Positions 28,124 through 36,682 of a stretch of 64,000 nt of DNA are shown in pieces. Position numbers and translations under genes: made by a program. Within the stretch, counting starts at the first letter, position 1. Each line of letters begins with the position of its first letter. Source of the DNA: Maribacter sp. MJ134 (GTDB lineage: Bacteria; Bacteroidota; Bacteroidia; Flavobacteriales; Flavobacteriaceae). Below the pieces are notes generated by a model. That model saw only the letters and a program-made list of their open reading frames with translations, was not told the origin of the DNA and did not search any database. The stretch is from the NCBI RefSeq assembly GCF_003970695.1, contig NZ_CP034570.1:868001-932000 (forward strand), read 5' to 3'.

Positions 28124-28960
28124 ATGTTTTTTAGAATAAGGCACATTTTTCTTTTAGGTTGTTTACTTATAGCATTTCAATCCTGTAACGAGTACCAAAA
28201 AGTACTTAAGAACGAGGATGTAAAGGCTAAGTACGATATGGCCGAAAAATACTATGAGGAGGGCGATTTCAAGAGAGCTAATCGTTTGTTGGAGCAAATT
28301 GCACCAAAGTACATAGGTAAGCCACAGGGAGAACGCGTAATGTTCTTTTTGGCCAATACGTATTTTGAGCGTGAGGATTACAATATGGCGGGATATCAAT
28401 TTGAGCGTTTTATCAAGTCCTATCCCAAAAGTGATAAAATAGCGGAAGCATCATTCTTGGGTGCCAAAAGTTATTTTATGCTATCCCCGAAGTATTCTTT
28501 GGACCAAACGGATACGGATAAGGCCCTGTTGAAATTACAGAATTTTATCAACGCCTATTCAGAATCTGAATTTTTTGCCGAATCCAATGTTATGGCAAAG
28601 GAACTCACTACAAAAAAGGAGAAAAAGGCTTTTGAGATAATGAAGCAATACAATAAACTGGGAGAATTCAACTTTGATATGTTGAAATCTGCGGTAGAGG
28701 CTTCGGAAAATTTTGTTTCAGATTTTCCAGGGTCCGTTTATAGAGAGGAGGCAATGCTAGTAAAAGTGGACGCTTTGACCAATATGGCCCTGAACAGTTT
28801 TGAAAGTTTACAAGAAGAACGTTTGCTGAATGCTAAAACGGCCTATTTATCGTTTAAGAAAAAGTATCCTGAAACCGCTTTTGAAAAAGAAGCTTCAAGG
28901 TTGATGGAAACATTAGAAAGAGAATTACAAAAATTCAATACAGAATCAGAATCCAAATAA
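28124..28960 (+). CDS. bamD: Outer-membrane assembly lipoprotein BamD
   Basis: BamD is the TPR lipoprotein partner of BamA in outer-membrane beta-barrel insertion. The 278-residue protein has a lipoprotein signal ending in Cys21 (LIAFQSCNEY) and five TPR-like helical pairs, including AEKYYEEGDFKRANRLLEQI and VMFFLANTYFEREDYNMAGYQFERFI. The length is typical for Bacteroidota BamD. Its place before rpoZ and coaBC is conserved in flavobacteria. Confidence 0.93.
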   Translation: MFFRIRHIFLLGCLLIAFQSCNEYQKVLKNEDVKAKYDMAEKYYEEGDFKRANRLLEQIAPKYIGKPQGERVMFFLANTYFEREDYNMAGYQFERFIKSYPKSDKIAEASFLGAKSYFMLSPKYSLDQTDTDKALLKLQNFINAYSESEFFAESNVMAKELTTKKEKKAFEIMKQYNKLGEFNFDMLKSAVEASENFVSDFPGSVYREEAMLVKVDALTNMALNSFESLQEERLLNAKTAYLSFKKKYPETAFEKEASRLMETLERELQKFNTESESK

Positions 28961-28972
28961 ATAGTTTCAATT

Positions 28973-29305
28973 ATGAACATGAACGATTTAAAAACTTCTA
29001 AAGCTGCGGTTTCTACGGTAACCCACAATAAGAACGAATTTGATGCCAAGACGCAGAATATTTATGAAGCTATTTCCATCACGGCAAAGAGAGCTGTTCA
29101 AATTAATTCTGAGATTAAGAAAGAGCTTTTAGAGAAATTAGAAGAATTTGCGACCTACAGCGATAGCTTAGAAGAGGTTTTTGAAAACAAAGAGCAAATA
29201 GAAGTTTCTAAGTTCTATGAGAAATTACCTAAACCACATGCTCTAGCGGTAGAAGAGTGGTTAATGGATAAAATATACCACAGAAATACAGAGAAAGACG
29301 CATAG
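28973..29305 (+). CDS. rpoZ: RNA polymerase omega-subunit-like protein (Rpb6 family)
   Basis: The 110-residue protein belongs to the Bacteroidota omega/Rpb6-like group. It shows the KTQNIYEAISITAKRAVQIN segment that corresponds to the omega helix with its arginine, followed by a longer acidic C-terminal tail than proteobacterial omega has. It would help RNA polymerase assembly. Two in-frame ATGs lie two codons apart (28973 and 28979); either may be used. Spacing to bamD is 12 bases and to coaBC 4 bases, so the three form an operon. Confidence 0.88.
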   Translation: MNMNDLKTSKAAVSTVTHNKNEFDAKTQNIYEAISITAKRAVQINSEIKKELLEKLEEFATYSDSLEEVFENKEQIEVSKFYEKLPKPHALAVEEWLMDKIYHRNTEKDA

Positions 29306-29309
29306 GTCT

Positions 29310-30515
29310 ATGTTGAACGGCAAAAATATCCTTTTAGGCATTACCGGAGGAATTGCTGCTTATAAAACTACATTCCTAGTCCGACTCTTCATAAAAGCTG
29401 GAGCTAACGTTAAGATTATACTTACCGATAGTGCCAGCTCTTTTGTTTCTCCGCTTACACTTGCCACCCTCTCAAAAAACCCCGTTGTTACCGATTTCGT
29501 CAAATCTGATGCCACCACGGTCGATTGGAATAACCATGTGGAACTGGGACTTTGGGCAGATTTAATGTTAATTGCTCCTGCCACGGCCAACACCATGTCT
29601 AAAATGGCCTCCGGTGGTTGCGATAACTTACTCTTAGCTAGTTACCTATCCGCAAAATGCCCTGTTTTCTTTGCTCCGGCAATGGACTTGGATATGTACA
29701 AGCATCCTAGTACAGTGGCAACCTTAACTAAACTGCAGTCCTTTGGAAATGTAATGATTCCGGCAACCTCCGGAGAATTGGCCAGCGGCCTGCACGGAGA
29801 AGGTAGAATGGCAGAACCTGAGGATATCCTCCGATTTATCGAAAATCATTTATCTGATGGACTGCCCTTGCATGGTAAAAAAGTCCTGATTACCGCCGGA
29901 CCAACCTATGAGGCCATAGACCCGGTACGTTTTATAGGGAACCATTCCTCAGGGCTCATGGGTTTTGAATTGGCACATGCAGCGGCTAATCTTGGTGCAA
30001 AAGTGGTTCTCGTTTCCGGCCCCTCGCGCTTCACCGTTAAAAACCACGCTATTTCTTTGGTGCCGGTCGTTAGCGCGGATGATATGTACGCAAGTGCGCA
30101 TGATCACTATCCCGAATCCGACGTTGTTATCTGTGCAGCAGCAGTTGCGGACTATAAGCCCAAGACGATGGCCACGCAGAAAATAAAGAAATCCGATGAA
30201 GCGTTGAACATCGCTCTGGTAAAGAATAAGGATATTCTCCTTTCTCTTGGGAAAGCTAAGAAAGACCAGTACTTGGTAGGCTTTGCCCTAGAGACGGAAA
30301 ACGAGGTTGAAAATGCCAAAGGAAAACTACAGCGCAAGAACCTGGATGCTATTGTGTTAAATTCATTGAACGATAAGGGAGCCGGTTTTGGCGGGACCAC
30401 CAATAAAATTAGCTTCATAGATACCAATTTGGAAATACTAACGTTTGAATTGAAGACCAAGGCAGCAGTGGCCAAGGATATTTTGAACGAAATTATTAAA
30501 AGACGCTATGCGTAA
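29310..30515 (+). CDS. coaBC: Bifunctional phosphopantothenoylcysteine decarboxylase/synthetase CoaBC
   Basis: This enzyme makes phosphopantetheine from phosphopantothenate, cysteine and CTP, in coenzyme A synthesis. The N-terminal flavin decarboxylase domain shows GITGGIAAYKT, the catalytic NNHVEL histidine, LIAPATANTM and FAPAMDLDM. The C-terminal synthetase domain begins near residue 190 with KKVLITAGPTYEAIDPVR and carries ISNRSSG-like IGNHSSGLMG and AAVADYKPK. The 401-residue length is normal. It overlaps the following porD-like gene by 8 bases. A second coenzyme A gene, coaE, lies 5.5 kb downstream. Confidence 0.96.
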   Translation: MLNGKNILLGITGGIAAYKTTFLVRLFIKAGANVKIILTDSASSFVSPLTLATLSKNPVVTDFVKSDATTVDWNNHVELGLWADLMLIAPATANTMSKMASGGCDNLLLASYLSAKCPVFFAPAMDLDMYKHPSTVATLTKLQSFGNVMIPATSGELASGLHGEGRMAEPEDILRFIENHLSDGLPLHGKKVLITAGPTYEAIDPVRFIGNHSSGLMGFELAHAAANLGAKVVLVSGPSRFTVKNHAISLVPVVSADDMYASAHDHYPESDVVICAAAVADYKPKTMATQKIKKSDEALNIALVKNKDILLSLGKAKKDQYLVGFALETENEVENAKGKLQRKNLDAIVLNSLNDKGAGFGGTTNKISFIDTNLEILTFELKTKAAVAKDILNEIIKRRYA

Positions 30516-31395
30516 ACTGGTATTTTTTATTGCTCTTTTCTTCATAAGCCTGAGTATTAAGGCACAGGAGTTAAATTGTACCATTACCGTAAACTCGGAT
30601 CAAGTATCGCAGACCAATCAGCAAATTTTTCAGACGCTAGAGCGCTCCCTGAACGATTTTGTGAACAAGAACAAATGGACGAACAGGGTCTATAAAGAAA
30701 ATGAACGGGTCAATGCTCAGATGTTCATAACGATAACAGAGTATGAATCCGACAGGTTTAAAGGAAATATTCAGATTCAGTCCTCTAGGCCGGTTTATAA
30801 TACTTCCTACGAGAGCCCCATATTTAATTATAAGGACAACCAGTTCAACTTTCAGTATATAGAGTTTCAACCGTTGGTATTCAATGAAAATGTTTTTGAA
30901 TCTAATCTGGTGGGCGTTGTTTCTTATTACATCTATATTATGCTAGGCTTGGATGCGGATACCTTTAGTTTAGAAGGTGGTACGGATCACTTTAGAAAAG
31001 CGCAGAATATCGTCACCCAAGCTCAGGGAAAAGGATTTAAGGATTGGGGACAGTCCAGCGACCGTAGTAGATTTGAGCTGGTAGACAATTTACTTTCCAA
31101 CACCTTCCGTGAGTATAGAGTGGCCATGTATAATTACCACAGAAAGGGGATGGATATCATGGGCGATAATAATAGCACCGGAAAACAAGTCGTTGCAGGG
31201 ACCATGAAACTTTTCGAAACCATGATCAAGAGGCGTCCCAATGCTTTTTTGATACAAACTTTTTTTGATGCGAAGTCAGAAGAGATTCAGAATATTTTCT
31301 CCGACGGTCCTAAAGTTGATATCGTAAAACTTAAAGAAACACTGAATAACATTGCCCCTCTATATTCCAGTACCTGGAACGATATAAAATACTGA
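30508..31395 (+). CDS. porD: DUF4835 protein, type IX secretion-associated PorD
   Basis: The 295-residue protein has a signal peptide (MRKLVFFIALFFISLSIKAQ) and the DUF4835 pattern: ELNCTITVNSDQVSQTN, then FQPLVFNENVFESNLVGVVSYY, YIMLGLDADTFS and the C-terminal PNAFLIQTFFDAKSEE. In Porphyromonas gingivalis the corresponding gene was named porD in screens for type IX secretion genes; its mechanism is not defined. It overlaps coaBC by eight bases and precedes recN, the order common in flavobacteria. Location is periplasmic or outer membrane. Confidence 0.85.
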   Translation: MRKLVFFIALFFISLSIKAQELNCTITVNSDQVSQTNQQIFQTLERSLNDFVNKNKWTNRVYKENERVNAQMFITITEYESDRFKGNIQIQSSRPVYNTSYESPIFNYKDNQFNFQYIEFQPLVFNENVFESNLVGVVSYYIYIMLGLDADTFSLEGGTDHFRKAQNIVTQAQGKGFKDWGQSSDRSRFELVDNLLSNTFREYRVAMYNYHRKGMDIMGDNNSTGKQVVAGTMKLFETMIKRRPNAFLIQTFFDAKSEEIQNIFSDGPKVDIVKLKETLNNIAPLYSSTWNDIKY

Positions 31396-31421
31396 TTCTT
31401 TTTTCAAATCATAATATAGAT

Positions 31422-31429
31422 TACCTTTG
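31422..31429 (+). promoter_or_regulatory. Candidate -7 box of the recN promoter
   Basis: TACCTTTG is an exact TAnnTTTG match, 20 bases before the recN TTG start. No clear -33 TTTG is visible, only a T-rich tract near 31398-31404. Confidence 0.5.
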
Positions 31430-31449
31430 CTTTACTAAAAGCAAAAGTA

Positions 31450-33102
31450 TTGTTAGCTCATCTTTCCATTGAAAATTATGCATTAATCGACAGCCTTAAA
31501 GTTGGGTTTGATAGCGGTTTTACGGTAATTACTGGTGAAACGGGAGCTGGAAAATCAATTCTTTTGGGAGGTCTTTCACTTGTCTTAGGCAATCGTGCGG
31601 ATTTATCATCACTTCGTAACAAGGAAAAAAAATGTATTATAGAAGCCGATTTTACCATCGCGGACTATAAGTTGAAATCTTTTTTCTCTAAGGCCGATTT
31701 GGACTATGAAGATGTAACGGTCATAAGACGTGAAATTTTACCGAGCGGTAAATCCAGAGCTTTTATAAACGATACACCCGTTACTTTGGATGTATTGTCC
31801 AAACTGGGCTCTCGGCTAATAGACGTTCACTCGCAGCATCAAACTTTAGAACTAACGGAGAACGATTTTCAGTTTAAGCTGATAGACGCTTTCGCAAATA
31901 ACACCAAGCGTTTGCTTGCATACACCGAGGAATTACAAAAATTTAGAACTACGGAGAAGGAACTCCAAGATTTGGTCCTATTTCAAAGTAATGCCACAAA
32001 GGAACAAGACTACAATTCGTTTTTACTTACGGAGCTAGAGTCCGCCCCATTAAAGGAAGGAATTCTAGAGGAGCTAGAAGAACAATACGAGCAATTGAAC
32101 AATGTAGAGCTTATTATGGAAGGGCTTTCCAAAGGTGAACAGTTGTTCAACGATGAACAGGCAGGCGTACTGTCCTTGATGACAGCGATTAGAGCAACAT
32201 TCACTAAACTTGCGGGTTTTGGCAATCAATATCAAGAGCTAAACGAACGTGTGCAATCGGCCTTTATAGAGTTGGATGACATCAACACAGAACTGCAAGG
32301 TTTTCAAGAGCGTGTGGAGTCCAATCCTTCGCTTTTGGAAGAGGTGAACACCAAACTGCAATTGTTATATAATCTTCAGAAAAAGCATAATGCTAGTGAG
32401 ATTTCCGAATTGATCCGTATTAAGAACGATTTGGCGGATAAGGTATTTGAAACTGCCCATCTGGATGAGAAAATTGCATTAAAAACCAAGGAATTACAGG
32501 AATTAAGGTCATCCTTAGAGGAGCAGGCACTTTTGATTAGGGAAAAGCGGAATAGTGTAATACCCAATCTAAAGAAACAACTGGAATTCAATTTAGGGCT
32601 TTTAGGCATGCCAAGTGCTTCTTTTGACATTTCATTATTGCCATCCGATAGTTTTAAACCCAATGGCATGGACGAGTTGTCATTTCTGTTCACGGCGAAT
32701 AAGGGTAGTAATTATGGTTTACTGAAGAAAGTGGCCTCTGGTGGTGAATTGTCCAGAATTATGTTAGTGATTAAATCCATCTTGGCAAAATATGAAAAAC
32801 TGCCTACAATTATGTTCGATGAAATAGATACCGGTGTATCAGGAGAAATCTCGAACCGTATGGCAGATATCATGAAAGAAATGAGCGGTGCAATGCAGGT
32901 ATTTTCCATAACCCACCTGCCACAAGTTGCCTCAAAGGGTAACCATCACTTTAAGGTCTTTAAGAAAGATACGGCAGATAGAACGGAAACGAATATGAGG
33001 AAGCTATCCAATGATGAGAGAGTGGTAGAACTTGCACAAATGCTAGGCGGGAAGGAACTGTCCGATTCGGCGCTAGCACATGCCAAACAATTATTGAATT
33101 AA
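31450..33102 (+). CDS. recN: DNA repair protein RecN
   Basis: RecN is an SMC-like ATPase in double-strand-break repair. The 550-residue protein has Walker A GETGAGKS (29-36), a QHQTLEL Q-loop region, a long coiled coil (about 150-370), the ABC signature VASGGELSRIML, Walker B TIMFDEIDTGVSG and the final SITHLPQVA. The start appears to be TTG, since the conserved N terminus (LAHLSIENYALID) begins right there and no ATG lies in frame upstream. A TAnnTTTG box stands 20 bases before it. Confidence 0.95.
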   Translation: MLAHLSIENYALIDSLKVGFDSGFTVITGETGAGKSILLGGLSLVLGNRADLSSLRNKEKKCIIEADFTIADYKLKSFFSKADLDYEDVTVIRREILPSGKSRAFINDTPVTLDVLSKLGSRLIDVHSQHQTLELTENDFQFKLIDAFANNTKRLLAYTEELQKFRTTEKELQDLVLFQSNATKEQDYNSFLLTELESAPLKEGILEELEEQYEQLNNVELIMEGLSKGEQLFNDEQAGVLSLMTAIRATFTKLAGFGNQYQELNERVQSAFIELDDINTELQGFQERVESNPSLLEEVNTKLQLLYNLQKKHNASEISELIRIKNDLADKVFETAHLDEKIALKTKELQELRSSLEEQALLIREKRNSVIPNLKKQLEFNLGLLGMPSASFDISLLPSDSFKPNGMDELSFLFTANKGSNYGLLKKVASGGELSRIMLVIKSILAKYEKLPTIMFDEIDTGVSGEISNRMADIMKEMSGAMQVFSITHLPQVASKGNHHFKVFKKDTADRTETNMRKLSNDERVVELAQMLGGKELSDSALAHAKQLLN

Positions 33103-33140
33103 TAAGGCGAACATTAAAATAACGATTGATATATTTTAAA

Positions 33141-33148
33141 TATCTTTG
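33141..33148 (+). promoter_or_regulatory. Candidate -7 box of the fabI promoter
   Basis: TATCTTTG matches TAnnTTTG, about 33 bases before the fabI ATG, leaving a leader of roughly 25 bases. A TTG lies upstream but with spacing shorter than usual. Confidence 0.5.
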
Positions 33149-33181
33149 ATTTATAAATTTTAAACACTAGAACCAACGAAC

Positions 33182-33988
33182 ATGGCTTACAATTTATTAA
33201 AAGGTAAAAAAGGAATCATATTTGGCGCATTGGACGAGAATTCCATTGCTTGGAAAACTGCGCAAAGTATACACGATGAAGGAGGAACCTTTGTGTTGAC
33301 AAATGCCCCTATTGCCATGAGAATGGGTCAGATTAAGGATTTGGCCGAGAAAACGGGTTCTGAAATCATTCCTGCGGATGCCACCAATGCAGAAGATTTG
33401 GACAATCTGGTAACCAAATCCATGGAAATCTTGGGAGGAAAATTAGATTTTGTCCTTCACTCCATCGGGATGTCCGTAAACGTGCGGAAAGGTCGCGCCT
33501 ACACGGACGAGAATTATGATTTTACCGCAAAAGGGTGGGATGTATCCGCATTGTCTTTTCACAAAGTAATGCAATCCCTGTACAAGCATGATGCCATGAA
33601 CGAATGGGGAAGTATAGTTGCCTTGACCTACATGGCCGCACAACGTACTTTTCCGGACTATAACGATATGGCGGATAATAAAGCCTATTTAGAATCCGTA
33701 GCCCGTAGTTTTGGATACTTCTTTGGGAAAGAGAAGAAAGTAAGGGTAAATACGATTTCACAGTCTCCGACAGCTACAACGGCCGGACAGGGAATTAAAG
33801 GTTTTGACGGATTTATCAATTACGCTGAAAAAATGTCCCCTTTGGGCAATGCTACAGCCCAAGATTGTGCAGATTACACCATGACCCTATTTTCTGACCT
33901 AACCCGAAAAGTTACCATGCAGAACTTGTTTCATGATGGTGGTTTTTCCAATACAGGCGTTAGTCAAGAGGTCATCGACAAGTTTTAA
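33182..33988 (+). CDS. fabI: Enoyl-[acyl-carrier-protein] reductase [NADH] FabI
   Basis: FabI reduces enoyl-ACP in each cycle of fatty-acid elongation and is the triclosan target. The 268-residue SDR protein has the divergent glycine loop GALDENSIAW, SIGMS, ALTYMAA and the catalytic YNDMADNK (Tyr-x6-Lys) typical of FabI, then SQSPTATTAGQGI, the substrate loop. It has its own promoter-like box, and the next gene follows 63 bases later. Confidence 0.95.
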   Translation: MAYNLLKGKKGIIFGALDENSIAWKTAQSIHDEGGTFVLTNAPIAMRMGQIKDLAEKTGSEIIPADATNAEDLDNLVTKSMEILGGKLDFVLHSIGMSVNVRKGRAYTDENYDFTAKGWDVSALSFHKVMQSLYKHDAMNEWGSIVALTYMAAQRTFPDYNDMADNKAYLESVARSFGYFFGKEKKVRVNTISQSPTATTAGQGIKGFDGFINYAEKMSPLGNATAQDCADYTMTLFSDLTRKVTMQNLFHDGGFSNTGVSQEVIDKF

Positions 33989-34051
33989 AAACCCTTTCTC
34001 ATTAAACCTGGTCGGTTGTAGAATGGCTTTCAGGGTTAAAGTATAATAAAA

Positions 34052-35062
34052 ATGGAGCTGTCCTTTTCCTTTATTATCCCAGTTTATAATAGACCAAATG
34101 AAGTTCAAGAGCTTTTAGAAAGTCTCTTGGAGCAAACGTATACTAAGGATTTTGAGATAGTCATTGTTGAGGACGGGTCTACCCAATCTTCGGAGAAGGT
34201 GATAGAAAACTTTAAGGAAAGCCTTAATATTACCTATTATCAGAAGCCAAACTCAGGCCCTGGTGATTCTAGGAATTATGGAATGCGCCGGGCCAAGGGG
34301 AATTACTTTATTGTATTGGATTCTGACTGTATTCTACCTCCGCAATATTTGGTTGAGGCGGAAAAAAGTCTTACTCATGCTTTTGTGCATTGTTATGGCG
34401 GACCGGATGCTGCCCATGAATCTTTTAGTAGGGTTCAAAAGGCCATTAATTATGCCATGACCTCATTCTTAACCACTGGTGGGATAAGAGGCGGCAAGAA
34501 GGCCGTAGATAAATTTCAGCCTAGAAGTTTTAATATGGGTATATCTAAAGAGGCTTTTGAGAATGTTGGGGGATACGGTAACATACACCCTGGTGAAGAC
34601 CCGGATTTGACCATACGAATTTGGAACGCAGGTTATGAAACCAAGCTGATACCGGAAGCGTACGTTTATCATAAAAGAAGGATAGACTGGAACAAATTTT
34701 ATATTCAGGTAAATAAATTTGGTATGGTCCGGCCTATACTTAATAAGTGGCATCCGTCTACCGCAAAATTAACCTATTGGTTTCCAACACTGTTTTGCTG
34801 CGGATTTTTGTTAGCACTTGTAGCATTATTCGCTGGTTTCCCTTTACCATTTTATCTTTTCGTTTTTTATTTTGTTCTTTTGTTTACAGATGCGTTTTTA
34901 AGGACTAGAAATTTAGCGGTTTCCTTAATGGCACTCTTTGCCACAGTTGTTCAGTTCGTTGGTTATGGAATTGGTTTTTTGAAGTCAACGATTTACACTA
35001 CTTTTAGTAAAAGGAGTCCTGAGGAGATTTTCCCCAAGTTATTTTTTAAGAATAATCAATGA
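34052..35062 (+). CDS. Family 2 glycosyltransferase, membrane-anchored
   Basis: The 336-residue protein has a GT2 catalytic domain over residues 1-230: FIIPVYNRPNEV, EIVIVEDGS, the metal-binding LDSDCILP (DxD-like) and GEDPDLTIR (the ED acceptor-side motif). Three hydrophobic segments follow at about 245-320, anchoring it in the inner membrane. It likely transfers a sugar in envelope polysaccharide or glycolipid synthesis. It overlaps the YbbR gene by four bases (ATGA). Confidence 0.88.
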   Translation: MELSFSFIIPVYNRPNEVQELLESLLEQTYTKDFEIVIVEDGSTQSSEKVIENFKESLNITYYQKPNSGPGDSRNYGMRRAKGNYFIVLDSDCILPPQYLVEAEKSLTHAFVHCYGGPDAAHESFSRVQKAINYAMTSFLTTGGIRGGKKAVDKFQPRSFNMGISKEAFENVGGYGNIHPGEDPDLTIRIWNAGYETKLIPEAYVYHKRRIDWNKFYIQVNKFGMVRPILNKWHPSTAKLTYWFPTLFCCGFLLALVALFAGFPLPFYLFVFYFVLLFTDAFLRTRNLAVSLMALFATVVQFVGYGIGFLKSTIYTTFSKRSPEEIFPKLFFKNNQ

Positions 35063-36021
35063 TTTTAGAGCGAATAAAAATAGGTGTAAAGAAACGTAAA
35101 TTCAGGGTGTTTCTAGTATTTCTGTTTTTTTCGACTTTGGCTTGGCTTATTAATAATCTCTCACAATCATTTGTCAGCACAACAAATTTTGATATCGAAT
35201 ACGTAAATATTCCTGATGCCTTTTTACTATCGGAAATTCCAAAAAGTCAGTTAGATGTAAAGTTGAAGGCAGTGGGTTTTCAATTTTTGGGATTTGGTAT
35301 AAAAAAAAAGGTCGTACAACTAGATTTATCTAAGGCAAATAAAAAAGGAGCACTATACTATATAGCTCAAGAGACGTATAGAAGACAAATTGAGAATCAG
35401 CTTCCCAAAACAATGACTTTATTAGAATTGGAGACGGATACCATTTTTTTAGACTTCACTAAAGTGATTACGAAAGAAGTACCCGTTGTTCCCAGGATTA
35501 ATTTTAGCCTTGCCAAGAATTATATGTTGGAGGATAAGATAACGGTTAGTCCTTCGACCATAAAAATAAAAGGACCTAAAGAACAAATTGACACGATAGC
35601 TCAAGTAAGAACGGCATATCTGGACATGCCCAATGTAGATGAAGATTTTACGGTTACCACGGTAGTCCTTAAATCACGTGAGCTGAACAAAACTACCTTT
35701 GTGCCTAATGCTGTGGAGGTATCGGGAAAGGTATATCGTTTTGCGGAAAAGGAGATTTCAGTTCCGGTTACCATGGTCAACGTACCAGAGGGCACCAAGG
35801 TTAGGATGTTTCCCGATGCCGTCATCATTTTGTGTCAGGGTAAGATTGAGGATTTAAAGAGCTTGGATCCTACTGATTTTATTGTGACGGCAGATTATCT
35901 GAATCTAAAAGGAAATAATCAGAGTAGACTTCCAATTGCACTCACAGCTGCACCTGAGGGAATCAGTAATGCATCACTTTCAACGGACGAGATAGAATTT
36001 ATTTTAAGGGTAGAAGAATGA
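35059..36021 (+). CDS. YbbR-like domain protein
   Basis: The 320-residue protein has one N-terminal membrane helix (VFLVFLFFSTLAWLINNL) followed by YbbR-type extracytoplasmic repeats; VPVVPRINFSLAKNYMLEDKI and SPSTIKIKGPKEQIDTI are characteristic. In Firmicutes a YbbR protein (CdaR) regulates the cyclic-di-AMP cyclase CdaA; here no cyclase gene is beside it, so that link is inference only. It overlaps genes on both sides by four bases, in an operon of glycosyltransferase, YbbR and CoaE. Confidence 0.82.
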   Translation: MILERIKIGVKKRKFRVFLVFLFFSTLAWLINNLSQSFVSTTNFDIEYVNIPDAFLLSEIPKSQLDVKLKAVGFQFLGFGIKKKVVQLDLSKANKKGALYYIAQETYRRQIENQLPKTMTLLELETDTIFLDFTKVITKEVPVVPRINFSLAKNYMLEDKITVSPSTIKIKGPKEQIDTIAQVRTAYLDMPNVDEDFTVTTVVLKSRELNKTTFVPNAVEVSGKVYRFAEKEISVPVTMVNVPEGTKVRMFPDAVIILCQGKIEDLKSLDPTDFIVTADYLNLKGNNQSRLPIALTAAPEGISNASLSTDEIEFILRVEE

Positions 36022-36599
36022 TTGTTGGTTTAACTGGAGGCATAGGTAGTGGCAAATCTACGGTAGCAAAGTTTCTAAGGACATTGGGCGTACCTGTTTA
36101 TGATTCTGATGCACAGGCAAAACGTCTAATGGAATCTTCTAAGAAAATTAGAAATAAGATTATTGCCCTTTTGGGGGAGGAAGCCTATGATGGAGAATCA
36201 CTGAATAGACCCTTTATAGCTAAAGCAGTGTTTGCTGATAAAGATTTATTGGAGAAACTGAACGGAATCGTTCATCCGGCAGTTAGAAAGCATTTCATCA
36301 AATGGTCGGAGAAGCAAAATCACCCCTACGTGGTGCAAGAGACAGCGCTCTTATTCGAAAATAAAGCCGATTATTTGTACGATAAGATTATTCTGGTAAC
36401 GGCGCCAAAAAAGATGAGGGTGGCGCGTGTTATGAACCGAGATAAGAGTTCGGAGAAACAAGTATTGTCCCGGATTGAAAATCAATTGGAGGACAAGGTC
36501 AAAATTGCGCGTTCCGATTATATTATTGAAAACATAGATTTAGAAGAAACTAAGGATAAAGTAATTGCCCTTCATACGGCTCTGCTTGAATATTGCTAG
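36018..36599 (+). CDS. coaE: Dephospho-CoA kinase CoaE
   Basis: CoaE phosphorylates dephospho-CoA in the last step of coenzyme A synthesis. The 193-residue protein has the P-loop GLTGGIGSGKST, the conserved VYDSDAQAKRLM, the VHPAVRKHF block and DYIIEN near the end, all in family order. It starts within the ybbR stop (ATGA overlap). A histidine kinase gene follows after 83 bases. Confidence 0.95.
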   Translation: MIVGLTGGIGSGKSTVAKFLRTLGVPVYDSDAQAKRLMESSKKIRNKIIALLGEEAYDGESLNRPFIAKAVFADKDLLEKLNGIVHPAVRKHFIKWSEKQNHPYVVQETALLFENKADYLYDKIILVTAPKKMRVARVMNRDKSSEKQVLSRIENQLEDKVKIARSDYIIENIDLEETKDKVIALHTALLEYC

Positions 36600-36682
36600 G
36601 AATCCCGCAATTTTAACATTTGTGTTAAGGTTAGGTTAAACGTACTATTGACCTCCTGTTAAATCTTTAATTTTAACACTAA

